Shown piece after piece: positions 52,993-61,076 of a DNA stretch of 64,000 bases. How positions within the stretch are numbered: position 1 is the first letter of the stretch; every line of letters starts with the position of its first letter. Under the pieces are notes generated by a model. It was not told where the DNA came from and did no database searches. It was given only the letters and a program-made list of their open reading frames with translations. Where the stretch lies: contig NZ_CAXBGN010000008.1 in assembly GCF_963975415.1 (NCBI RefSeq), positions 124,001 to 188,000 of the forward strand. The letters run 5' to 3'. The stretch comes from Kriegella sp963975415 (GTDB lineage: Bacteria > Bacteroidota > Bacteroidia > Flavobacteriales > Flavobacteriaceae). The translations under genes and the position numbers were made by a program.

Positions 52993-54159
52993 ATGAATAG
53001 AATATTCGAAGATACTCAAATCGCATTTGAACTAAAGTCTGATTCTGAATTGGAACGGGCTTATTTTTTGTTTAAAATGATTTCCAATCAACCTTTGGTA
53101 AAAATGGGCACCGTTGCCACTAATTTTGCTATTAAGGCCAAACTACCTGTAGAAGGACTTATTCGGGCAACAGTATTCGATCATTTTTGTGGAGGGGTCA
53201 ACGAAAAAGATTGCATGACCGTGGTAGATAGACTGTGGGAAAAAAAGGTGTGTTCGGTATTAGACTATTCTGTCGAAGGAAGTAATGAAGAAGATCCTTT
53301 AGATAATGCGCTTGCGACGGTTTTACGGGTGCTGGATTTTGCTAAGGAAAAAGATGCCATTCCCTTTGCGGTTTTTAAACCGACCGGATATGGACGCTTT
53401 GAACTCTTTGAGAAAATAGGAAGTGGTGTGGCATTGAACGAAAACGAAACGGCCGAATGGAAACGGGTCGAACGACGGTTTGAGGTCACGTGCAAGAAAG
53501 CCTCTGATTTAGGTGTATCGCTTTTAATCGATGCCGAAGAAAGTTGGATGCAGACCGCTGCGGATGCGCTGGTAGAGAAAATGATGCGAACGTATAATAC
53601 CGAGAAAACCGTAGTGTTCAATACACTTCAGATGTACCGGTGGGATCGTATGGATTATTTGAGAAAATTACATAGTGTAGCGATAAAGGATGGCTTTAAA
53701 ATTGGAATAAAGGTGGTTCGCGGTGCATATATGGAAAAAGAAAACGAACGCGCCGAAGATAAAGGGTATCCTTCACCGATATGTGCTTCGAAAAAAGCTA
53801 CAGATGATAATTTTGATGCGGCAGTAGCATATATGTTGGGTGATTTGAATACTATCTCCATTTTTGCCGGAACCCATAATGAAAACAGTTGCTACAAGCT
53901 CATGCAGCTAATGGAAGATAGGGGAGTGCGACATAATGCCGCGAATATTTGGTTTGGTCAATTGTACGGCATGAGCGACCACATTTCTTTTAATTTGGCC
54001 GCTAAAAACTATAATGTGGCAAAATATTTGCCCTTCGGACCTGTGCGCGATGTAATGCCTTACCTTATTCGGCGAGCCGAAGAGAATACATCGGTAGCAG
54101 GGCAGACCAGTCGTGAATTGTCACTACTCAAACAGGAACGAAAACGAAGAAAAATTTAG
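52993..54159 (+). CDS. Proline dehydrogenase
   Basis: A protein of 388 residues of the monofunctional PutA/ProDH barrel. Family motifs include VSLLIDAEESWMQ, VVFNTLQMYRWDRMDYL, FKIGIKVVRGAYMEKE (the Arg and Tyr contact FAD and proline), FAGTHNENS, WFGQLYGMSDHISFNLA and the C-terminal YLPFGPVRDVMPYLIRRAEENTS, where the paired Arg bind the proline carboxylate. It oxidises proline to pyrroline-5-carboxylate and feeds electrons to quinone at the inner membrane. No P5C dehydrogenase gene is adjacent. Confidence 0.93.
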   Translation: MNRIFEDTQIAFELKSDSELERAYFLFKMISNQPLVKMGTVATNFAIKAKLPVEGLIRATVFDHFCGGVNEKDCMTVVDRLWEKKVCSVLDYSVEGSNEEDPLDNALATVLRVLDFAKEKDAIPFAVFKPTGYGRFELFEKIGSGVALNENETAEWKRVERRFEVTCKKASDLGVSLLIDAEESWMQTAADALVEKMMRTYNTEKTVVFNTLQMYRWDRMDYLRKLHSVAIKDGFKIGIKVVRGAYMEKENERAEDKGYPSPICASKKATDDNFDAAVAYMLGDLNTISIFAGTHNENSCYKLMQLMEDRGVRHNAANIWFGQLYGMSDHISFNLAAKNYNVAKYLPFGPVRDVMPYLIRRAEENTSVAGQTSRELSLLKQERKRRKI

Positions 54160-54238
54160 TTTTTGTATAACGTTTTAACCTTCCATAAAAGAGTAGTGTA
54201 GATTTGACCTTAGGCTATTGCGAGAATGTAACGTTGTT

Positions 54239-54658
54239 TTATACGCAAGGTTTTCTTAATTCGTTTACTATTGACTCAACCCTATGAGCTGTTAATGGTT
54301 TACTAATAAACCCATCACAGACATCATTTTGTTCTGCATCAATAATATCAGTCAAGTTAGTGGTAGAAGACAACATATAGATTTTTATAGCATTGAGTTT
54401 GTCATTTTTAAGCTCGCTAAATTTGTTTAAAAACTGAAACCCATTCATTTCAGGCATATTGATATCTACTAAAATTATATCTGGAAAAAAGGTGGGTTCA
54501 AACCCCATTTTAGTATTCAAGGAGCTTAAATATTCCATGGCTGCCTTGGCCTTGGTAAAGGTCTTGAAATTCGAGTCTAAGGGCAGCTTTTCAATGATTT
54601 TTTGAGTAATAAACAAATCAATATCCCTGTCATCAATGAGCATAAAATTTATTTTCAT
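54239..54658 (-). CDS. Single-domain response regulator, last gene of the signalling cluster
   Basis: A receiver-only protein of 139 residues. The acidic pair lies in LIDDRD, the phospho-acceptor Asp65 in ILVDINMPEMNGF, the Ser/Thr in YMLSSTTN and Lys120 in GFISKPLT. There is no DNA-binding domain, so it acts through protein contacts or as a phosphate relay. It starts 12 bp after the PAS kinase gene, which is very likely its partner. It converges with the proline dehydrogenase gene. Confidence 0.92.
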   Translation of the reverse strand: MKINFMLIDDRDIDLFITQKIIEKLPLDSNFKTFTKAKAAMEYLSSLNTKMGFEPTFFPDIILVDINMPEMNGFQFLNKFSELKNDKLNAIKIYMLSSTTNLTDIIDAEQNDVCDGFISKPLTAHRVESIVNELRKPCV

Positions 54659-54670
54659 AGCTTCTAATAT

Positions 54671-55729
54671 TTAAATTGCTTTTGGTAAATAAATGGCAAA
54701 ACAGGCCCCTTTGTTAATTTTACTTTCCACTTTGATTTTTCCTTTTAAACTTTCAACACCATTTTTCACTATATATAACCCCAGTCCATTAGATCCCATA
54801 TTATGCTCCTTTTCGGCCCTGTAATACAATTCGAATATTTTATCAAACTCTTTTTCAGCTATACCTTTTCCATTATCGCATATTGTTATGGTTAGTTCGT
54901 CTGCAATTGTGGTTACATTTACAGCTATATAGGGCTTATGGTGTTCAGAAGGAGGTAGGGAATATTTTATCGCATTTTGTATTAAATTCTTAAATATCGC
55001 GAAAAGCAATTCGGGGTTAGACATAAAACCTTCTGTATTTTGAATCTCGACATTAAATTTAATATTCTCATATTTCGCATTGCTACTAAGCATTTTTAAA
55101 ACACTGTTTACGATATGAGAAAAATCTATAACTTTTAATTGTTTGGAACGGGTTGAAATTTGAGAAGCGCTAGAGAGCCCGTCCGATAATACTTTAGCAT
55201 GATTTATCGTTTTTTCAAGCATGCCGATTAAAGTTTGCACTTTTTCAATCGATTGCTCTTCTTTAATAAGGTTTATCAAACCTTGTGCCGAGGAAAAGGG
55301 AGCATTGAGGTCATGGGCGGAACGGTATAAAAACAATTCTAGTTCATTCTTTAGTTTTTCATTTCCAGACTTTAATTCAGTTACATCTTCATAAATGCTT
55401 AGAAATTTATAATCACTGGCCCTATCATCTTTAATCGGAAAAATTGTAGTTTTTAACCATACTGATTTTCCATTTTTTAATTTGTGCGTTAGGTCACCGG
55501 ACCATTTTTCTCCTTGACTAATTGCCCTCCATAAATTTTTGTCATTGTCGATTGAAGGTGTTTCAGATTTGAATAACTGAAGAAATTCTCCAACCAACAT
55601 ATCGGCATTAAAATCTAGAATGTCGCAGAACTTCTCATTGGCATATTCAATTTTACCCACTATATCGGTAATGGTATATATAGCGTTTGCTTTGAGAATA
55701 TCTTGTACTCGCTTATCTAAGGTATTCAT
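54671..55729 (-). CDS. Soluble PAS-domain histidine kinase
   Basis: A protein of 352 residues from the ATG at 55729; the frame extends to 55762, but that would overlap the preceding gene. A PAS domain (about 8-125) opens with ILKANAIYTITDIVGKIEYAN. The phospho-acceptor His139 lies in YRSAHDLNAPFSSAQG, and the ATPase domain has the N-box NLIQNAIKYSLPP, G1 ICDNGKGI and GLGLYIVKNGVESL. No membrane helix is visible, so it senses cytoplasmic signals or partner proteins. It is encoded between the two-domain STAS-like protein (20 bp) and the lone receiver (12 bp), a three-gene unit. Confidence 0.92.
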   Translation of the reverse strand: MNTLDKRVQDILKANAIYTITDIVGKIEYANEKFCDILDFNADMLVGEFLQLFKSETPSIDNDKNLWRAISQGEKWSGDLTHKLKNGKSVWLKTTIFPIKDDRASDYKFLSIYEDVTELKSGNEKLKNELELFLYRSAHDLNAPFSSAQGLINLIKEEQSIEKVQTLIGMLEKTINHAKVLSDGLSSASQISTRSKQLKVIDFSHIVNSVLKMLSSNAKYENIKFNVEIQNTEGFMSNPELLFAIFKNLIQNAIKYSLPPSEHHKPYIAVNVTTIADELTITICDNGKGIAEKEFDKIFELYYRAEKEHNMGSNGLGLYIVKNGVESLKGKIKVESKINKGACFAIYLPKAI

Positions 55730-55749
55730 ATTATATGTTCGAAAATAGT

Positions 55750-56580
55750 CTAAGGCGCGCATACGTTCATTTTAGTGGTCAGACTATATTCTTCAGCTTT
55801 TGACACGTTCTTAAATATGGCAAACGGTATCTTCGAATAAAATAACCTTTTATAAGAGTTGACTAACAAATTTATAGGGAGAGAGTTCACCACATAAGCT
55901 TCGGAAATAATTAAAGTCCCACTATTAAAACTTTTTGATAGCAATCGTGCGGCTTCAATAGAAAAAGTACCTTTCGCATCTCTTAAATCGACAATAATAG
56001 GTAACGGTTCTCCTTTTGATAATTTAAAAATAGCTTCCAAATAGCGTTGCGCAACTTTATAATCCAATTTGTTGTAAGCATTTAAATTGCTAATCTTACA
56101 AAAAAGGATTCCGTTGCTTTGAAGACTAAAAGTTGCGTGTTCGTATATAATCATTTCTATCTTATTCGTGTTTTTCGCGCTAAATATTTTAAATCTCGTA
56201 CTGCAATAACGCGTAGCTTTATCAATATCTTTATAGACATTACTCGAAACATAATTACCACTATCAACCCTACATACTAACAGTATCATCTTTTGGATAG
56301 CCGATCTGGCTAAAAAAGACCAGGAAAGAACGGATTTATTAAGTAGGGAATAGGGGGAGAGAAGAACAAATATCTTTATAGCCGCTACATTACTGACTTT
56401 GGTTAAATCGATAAGCAATGGAAGATATTTTCCATTTGACAACAATCTAGTTACCTTAGGAATAATTCTCGAAATATTGCCTTTAAGCCATTGATAATCA
56501 AAATCTTTATTGATTTCACAATGGATTATATTTTGATACATCCAAAATTTAACACCATCAAATTGAATAATGTTCTTCAT
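55750..56580 (-). CDS. Protein with two tandem STAS/SEC14-like (DUF7793-like) domains
   Basis: A protein of 276 residues from the ATG at 56580, which is preceded by AAAGGGA at a suitable distance; a longer frame to 56709 would run through the palindrome and is less likely. The two halves (about 5-120 and 145-262) look like copies of one domain: GKYLPLLIDLTKVSNVAAI against GEPLPIIVDLRDAKGTFSI, followed by LLSPYSLLNKSVLSW against LLSKSFNSGTLIISE. Single copies of this domain are common next to PAS kinases in Flavobacteriia and resemble the STAS/SEC14-like fold. No signal peptide or membrane segment is present. Function is unknown; a switch or scaffold role in kinase signalling is suggested by position only. 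Confidence 0.82.
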   Translation of the reverse strand: MKNIIQFDGVKFWMYQNIIHCEINKDFDYQWLKGNISRIIPKVTRLLSNGKYLPLLIDLTKVSNVAAIKIFVLLSPYSLLNKSVLSWSFLARSAIQKMILLVCRVDSGNYVSSNVYKDIDKATRYCSTRFKIFSAKNTNKIEMIIYEHATFSLQSNGILFCKISNLNAYNKLDYKVAQRYLEAIFKLSKGEPLPIIVDLRDAKGTFSIEAARLLSKSFNSGTLIISEAYVVNSLPINLLVNSYKRLFYSKIPFAIFKNVSKAEEYSLTTKMNVCAP

Positions 56581-56603
56581 CAGATTCCCTTTGAAAAACT
56601 CTA

Positions 56604-56620
56604 TCCAATTGATATGCCAA
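56604..56620 (-). promoter_or_regulatory. Candidate sigma-54 (-24/-12) promoter of the STAS-like/kinase/receiver operon
   Basis: On the minus strand TTGGCATATCAATTGGA fits the sigma-54 consensus YTGGCACG-N4-TTGCW at all bases but three. The key GG pair (56618-56617) and the second G pair (56606-56605) are spaced exactly 12 bp. The main deviation is GG in place of GC at -13/-12. A start near 56593 would leave a leader of about 13 bases before the ATG at 56580. Confidence 0.5.
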
Positions 56621-56692
56621 AGCACAATTCGTTTAACCGTTATATTGTAAACACTTGTATATAGGCTACTTACATCGTAGTAGTTGTGGCTG

Positions 56693-56734
56693 TTTAAGAA
56701 TAAGCACACGGTATACCGTGTGCTTATTCTTAAA
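56693..56734. promoter_or_regulatory. Perfect 42-bp palindrome, candidate enhancer/activator site 1
   Basis: Bases 56693-56713 are the exact reverse complement of 56714-56734, a 21-bp half-site with no spacer. The centre is ACACGGTATACCGTGT (56706-56721). It lies between the sigma-54 regulator gene and the STAS-like gene, about 120 bp upstream of the predicted sigma-54 start. It could also fold as an RNA hairpin, but no T-run follows, so an intrinsic terminator is less likely. Confidence 0.65.
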
Positions 56735-56748
56735 ATATATAGGTAAAA

Positions 56749-56760
56749 ACGGTATACCGT
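56749..56760. promoter_or_regulatory. Second copy of the palindrome core, candidate activator site 2
   Basis: ACGGTATACCGT repeats the core of the 42-bp palindrome, and the homology extends on its right side as GTGT-like GT. The centres of the two sites are 41 bp apart, close to four helical turns. Confidence 0.6.
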
Positions 56761-56854
56761 GTAAGTAAAGTATTATTTGCCCAAAGGTTGTAGCCCTGTA
56801 CTAAAGGTTCAGACCATTGCTCTTCAATACCAACGGAACTCTGCTTATAGGGGT

Positions 56855-58420
56855 TTATTTTTTAATACCCAGTTTGGCCATTTTGTCACGAAGTGTACTC
56901 GGTTTTAATTTAAGCAATGTAGAAGCACTATCTTGACCGCTGATTTTCCAATTACACTGCTCTAATACTTGAAGTATATGGTTGCGTTGAACGGTGTCTA
57001 ATGATAAATCTTTATTGATAATAGGTAATTTAGTTTTTTGTGCCTGTGATTCAAAACCTGGTATTACTAGCGTTTCATCGTTTGATAGTATTACTGCGCG
57101 TTCAATTAAATTTTCAAGTTCCCTTATATTTCCTGGCCATGCATAGACTTTTAATTTACTCATGGCCTCATCAGCAATGTACTTGATGCTTTTTCCATAC
57201 GACTTATTAAATTTATCTATAAAATGTTCTAGCAATAAAGGAATGTCGTCTTGGCGTTCGCGTAAAGGCGGCACTTTTATAGGGAAAACATTAAGACGAA
57301 AATATAAGTCTTCCCTAAATCGTTTATTTTCAATTTCTTCTTTTAGGTTTTTATTTGTAGCAGCAATTACGCGGACATTTAATTTTCTTAATTCCGTACC
57401 GCCAACCACTTCTATTTCCCCTTCTTGTAAAAATCGTAGTATTTTGGGTTGCATATCTAAAGGCATCTCTCCTATTTCATCTAAAAACAAAGTACCTCCA
57501 TCTGCTAATTCAAACTTTCCGATTTTGTCACTATATGCTCCTGTAAACGATCCTTTTTTATGTCCAAAAAATTCGCTTTCTATAAGTTCTTTGGGTATAG
57601 CTGAGCAATTCACCTTAATTAAGGGTTTGTCATTGCGCAATCCAATATTATGAATTGCCCTTGCCAATAGTTCTTTACCAGTACCAGACTCTCCGAACAG
57701 CATTACGGTAGCCGTTGTTGGTGCAACTTTCTCGACCTCTGTTAGTACATTACTGAACACTGCACTACCATAAACCATATCTTCATAGTTAAAAGCCAGG
57801 TCTAACTCGTTTTTAAGATAAACGTTTTCTTGTTCTAGTTGATTTCTTAAGGCATTTAGTTCTTTATTGGCTATAACGAGCTGCTTGTTGGCTGAAATAG
57901 CCGCTGTTTCTGCTTTTTTTCGCTCGAACACCTCATTTTCGAGATCTAAATTTTTTTGCTCTAGCTTACTAATGAGTCTCTTACTATAGAGTGTTAAAAC
58001 TTCATGTTCGGTAAATTGGTTTTTTCGGGCTGGTTCAGATCTGTTTTCCGTTAATAACTCTTGCACGAGTTGCAGTATTACATCTGGTTCGGTAGGCTTT
58101 CTTAAAAAGTGATTTGCACCAAGTTTTAAAGCAAAATCTTCATCAAGTTTTTCGGTATAGGTAGAGGTATAAAAGATAAAAGGAATATGCCGGAATTGTT
58201 TTTCTTTTTTGCAGGCTTGACAGAACATATAGCCATCCATTACCGGCATTAGAATATCAGAAATAATAAGATCTACTAGGCTATTTTCATGTAGTTTTTT
58301 AAGCCCTTCGCTCCCATCAGTGGCCTCAATAACATCAAAACCTGCTTCTTGAAGAATCACTCTTAAAAAATAGAGGTTTTCAAAGGTATCATCTACTATT
58401 AAGATAGTCTTTTTGTTCAT
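56855..58420 (-). CDS. Sigma-54-dependent response regulator (NtrC family)
   Basis: A protein of 521 residues. The receiver domain (1-125) has phospho-acceptor Asp55 in IISDILMPVMDG and Lys in FLRKPTEP. A coiled-coil linker (about 145-210) follows. The AAA+ domain has Walker A GESGTGKE (243-250), the sigma-54 contact loop GSFTGA (290-295, in place of GAFTGA) and Walker B LFLDEIGE (311-318). A Fis-type helix-turn-helix ends the protein (QRNHILQVLEQCNWKISGQDSASTLLKLKPSTLRDKMAKLGI). It starts three bases after the lone receiver gene. It is a bacterial enhancer-binding protein that likely acts on the palindromes just downstream of its own gene. Confidence 0.94.
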   Translation of the reverse strand: MNKKTILIVDDTFENLYFLRVILQEAGFDVIEATDGSEGLKKLHENSLVDLIISDILMPVMDGYMFCQACKKEKQFRHIPFIFYTSTYTEKLDEDFALKLGANHFLRKPTEPDVILQLVQELLTENRSEPARKNQFTEHEVLTLYSKRLISKLEQKNLDLENEVFERKKAETAAISANKQLVIANKELNALRNQLEQENVYLKNELDLAFNYEDMVYGSAVFSNVLTEVEKVAPTTATVMLFGESGTGKELLARAIHNIGLRNDKPLIKVNCSAIPKELIESEFFGHKKGSFTGAYSDKIGKFELADGGTLFLDEIGEMPLDMQPKILRFLQEGEIEVVGGTELRKLNVRVIAATNKNLKEEIENKRFREDLYFRLNVFPIKVPPLRERQDDIPLLLEHFIDKFNKSYGKSIKYIADEAMSKLKVYAWPGNIRELENLIERAVILSNDETLVIPGFESQAQKTKLPIINKDLSLDTVQRNHILQVLEQCNWKISGQDSASTLLKLKPSTLRDKMAKLGIKK

Positions 58421-58423
58421 TTC

Positions 58424-58795
58424 TTATTTTCCATGAATTATATTTTCCATATCGCCTACAAAAGTTTCAGGATTTATGGGTTTCTCCAGATAGCCATCTG
58501 CACCTGCCTCGATTGCTTTTTCTTTATCCCCTCCCATAGCATAGGAAGTTACCGCAATGATCGTGGTGTTCTTAGGAAGACCATTGTGTCTTAATTTATT
58601 ACATATTTCATATCCGTCCATATCTGGAAGCTGAATATCAATTAATATAATTTCTGGATTGTTTTCATGCGCCAACCTTAACCCGTCGACCCCATTATAC
58701 GCCTTTATAATCGTATAATTACTTTGGGTTAGCAGATACGATAGCATATACATGTTTTGCTCGTTATCTTCGATTATTAAAATTGTTTTTTTCAT
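58424..58795 (-). CDS. Single-domain response regulator
   Basis: A receiver-only protein of 123 residues. The acidic pair lies in IIEDNEQN, phospho-acceptor Asp53 in ILIDIQLPDMDGYE, Thr in IAVTSYAMGGDKEKAIEAGADGY and Lys105 in EKPINPE. This DivK-like form, with the AMGGDKEKA segment, typically accepts phosphate from a hybrid or PAS kinase. It is 88 bp after the CHASE-PAS kinase gene and three bases before the sigma-54 regulator gene. Confidence 0.92.
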   Translation of the reverse strand: MKKTILIIEDNEQNMYMLSYLLTQSNYTIIKAYNGVDGLRLAHENNPEIILIDIQLPDMDGYEICNKLRHNGLPKNTTIIAVTSYAMGGDKEKAIEAGADGYLEKPINPETFVGDMENIIHGK

Positions 58796-58883
58796 AAATT
58801 TTATATCGTATATATTTTATAACCAGAAAGTTAATGTCTATTAGACTATAAATGTAAAAACAGTTTAATATTTTTTATTTGGG

Positions 58884-61034
58884 TCATTTTTTATCGGCAT
58901 TGCTAAAAGGCAATGTAAATGTAAAATTACTTCCTTTTGTTTTTTTACTTTGCACACTTATTGTTCCTCCCAATTTTTCCACCAAACTTTTGCAAATCGC
59001 CAAACCGAGACCCGTACCTTCATGGCTTCTACTTATTCCCCCTTCCAATTGAATAAACGGTGCAAATAACTTATTAAGGTCAGTTTTTCCGATTCCAATT
59101 CCTTGATCTATTACTTGGGTTACAACTAGATTATCAATAATAGCTACCTTGACCTTTATGGTTCCCGTATTTGAAAATTTAATCGCGTTCGATATTAAAT
59201 TGAGTAAAACTTGCTCAATTCTTCGCTCATCACTATTTAAAGTAATGTCTGCCTCATCGATTTCCAAACGTATATCAAGTCCTTTTTTATGGGCTTGCGG
59301 TACTAAAAAGTCAATGGTTTTCTCTAGAGTCTTTACATAATTAAAAGGATAAATGGATACTTTTAATTTCCCTGCTTCTATTTTAGAGATGTCTAAAATA
59401 TCATTAATCAGACCTAGTAAATGCTGACTACTGTTTTTAACCATCGACAGTTGCTTTCTTTGCTCTTCATTTAAAGGCCCTGCAAATTCTTTCAATAGAA
59501 TACCGGTAAAACCGATAATGGAGTTCATTGGTGTTCGTAATTCGTGTGACATGGTTGCTAAAAATGCTGATTTCATTAAATCGGCAGATTGCGCTTTTAT
59601 CTTTTCTTTTTCTAATTCAGTGGATTGTAAATTTAAATCTTCCAAGAGGTTTAATAAGGCTTCTTTACTATCATTGAGTTCTTCGGTTCTCAAATTTACC
59701 AATTGCTCTAGGTTGTTTTTATAATTCAGCAATTCCTTTTCATTATTAATTCTTTCCGTAATATCTTGTGTTGTACCAAATGCCCTTATAGGTGTTTGAT
59801 CTTTATCATACATTATTTCACATTGTTCATCAACATATTTTATGTGGTTTTCGCCAAATTTCAAACGATAAGTGATTTGATACGACTTTTTGTTTTTTAT
59901 CGAATCGTTGTATGTTTTTAATATAAAATCCCTGTCGTCTGGATGAACGGCTTGGAGGAAAGTTTCATTGGTAACTTCAAATGTGTTAGGTGTTTTTTCG
60001 AATATTCTAAACATTTCTTCTGACCAAGTTAATTTATCTTCTACCATGTCTAGTTCCCAGCTTCCGAGGCTAGCAATCTGTTGCGCTCTATTTAAATTTG
60101 ATTCACTTCTTTCTATTCGACTTCTCGTGGTTTCATGTATAGATTTTAATTTTATTTCTTGACTTGCCAGCCTTCGATTGATCCGTCTGTTTAACCGCTC
60201 CGATTGGCCTACTAAAAGCCAGACGCCCCAACTACAACCAATTGCTACTATAAGCCCGAATACCGAAAACCAAATCGCTGCATTTGCTGTTCGTTGTACA
60301 GGTACAACATACAGCTTCCATTCACCAAAAGACATTTCAATAGGAACGGCAAATTCTTTAAAAGAAGACATGTCGTTCTCTAAAAAAAAATCTTCTTTGC
60401 CTGTTTCGAGATTGACCCTTGATAATTGATAAATAAAGCGGCTGTCATTGGAAGTATTTATATTCAGGTCATTAAAAAAAGTGGATAGTTTGGTAATAAC
60501 CGCCGAAAACCCTGAAAATTCGTCATCTATGAAAATCGGCTGTCTACTTATCATGCCAACGCCACCTTGTTTTAGGTTTACCGGGCCGGCAATAAAAAAA
60601 TCTTTTCTTTTGATAGTAGCGAGCGCAGCGTTTCTAGCCTCAGAACTTGTTAAAATATTAAAACCAATCACTTCATTATCCTTTAATGGATAAACGTGCG
60701 TGATAAAACCATTTTTGTCAACTAATTCTACAACGTCAAAATATTTATAGCGATCTAATAATTCAATCGCTATGCTATCAAAATCAGTCGGTATTCCATT
60801 TCGTTCGACAAGATAGCCGAGAGTTTCTGTTGCTGAATAGCTATACATTACTAAGGCTTGCAACTTCTCTTTAATTAAATCTACCTGATTGTTTAATTCT
60901 TTTTTTTGCTCATTTTCATTAATTAAATACTTTTGATATGCAATGTATTGCGCAATAAAAAGGAGAATTATAAGCGATGTAAACCCCGCAACCATGGGTT
61001 TTTTTAAAACTAGATGTAAAGCGTTACTTTTCAT
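58884..61034 (-). CDS. CHASE-PAS sensor histidine kinase
   Basis: A membrane kinase of 716 residues. It has a transmembrane helix (about 14-34), a periplasmic CHASE-like domain (about 45-245, with RKDFFIAGPVNLKQGGVGMISRQPIF), a second helix (about 252-276), a PAS domain of the PAS_3 type (about 315-428, with HPDDRDFI) and a coiled coil. The HisKA domain has His497 in ATMSHELRTPMNSIIGF, and the ATPase domain has LLNLISNAIKFSN, VIDQGIGIG and GTGLGLAICKSLVEKLGG. It lacks a receiver of its own and probably phosphorylates the lone receiver and/or the sigma-54 regulator encoded downstream. Confidence 0.93.
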   Translation of the reverse strand: MKSNALHLVLKKPMVAGFTSLIILLFIAQYIAYQKYLINENEQKKELNNQVDLIKEKLQALVMYSYSATETLGYLVERNGIPTDFDSIAIELLDRYKYFDVVELVDKNGFITHVYPLKDNEVIGFNILTSSEARNAALATIKRKDFFIAGPVNLKQGGVGMISRQPIFIDDEFSGFSAVITKLSTFFNDLNINTSNDSRFIYQLSRVNLETGKEDFFLENDMSSFKEFAVPIEMSFGEWKLYVVPVQRTANAAIWFSVFGLIVAIGCSWGVWLLVGQSERLNRRINRRLASQEIKLKSIHETTRSRIERSESNLNRAQQIASLGSWELDMVEDKLTWSEEMFRIFEKTPNTFEVTNETFLQAVHPDDRDFILKTYNDSIKNKKSYQITYRLKFGENHIKYVDEQCEIMYDKDQTPIRAFGTTQDITERINNEKELLNYKNNLEQLVNLRTEELNDSKEALLNLLEDLNLQSTELEKEKIKAQSADLMKSAFLATMSHELRTPMNSIIGFTGILLKEFAGPLNEEQRKQLSMVKNSSQHLLGLINDILDISKIEAGKLKVSIYPFNYVKTLEKTIDFLVPQAHKKGLDIRLEIDEADITLNSDERRIEQVLLNLISNAIKFSNTGTIKVKVAIIDNLVVTQVIDQGIGIGKTDLNKLFAPFIQLEGGISRSHEGTGLGLAICKSLVEKLGGTISVQSKKTKGSNFTFTLPFSNADKK

Positions 61035-61076
61035 AAAATCACGCGAATAAATTAATCTATAGTTAAATTGTTTGAC

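Noticed and set aside
56581..56709. Upstream extension of the double STAS-like protein by 43 codons
   Set aside because: It would translate the sigma-54 promoter and part of the palindrome; the internal ATG at 56580 has a good ribosome-binding sequence and matches the domain start.
57162..57653. Plus-strand frame of 163 codons
   Set aside because: It is antisense to the AAA+ domain of the sigma-54 regulator.
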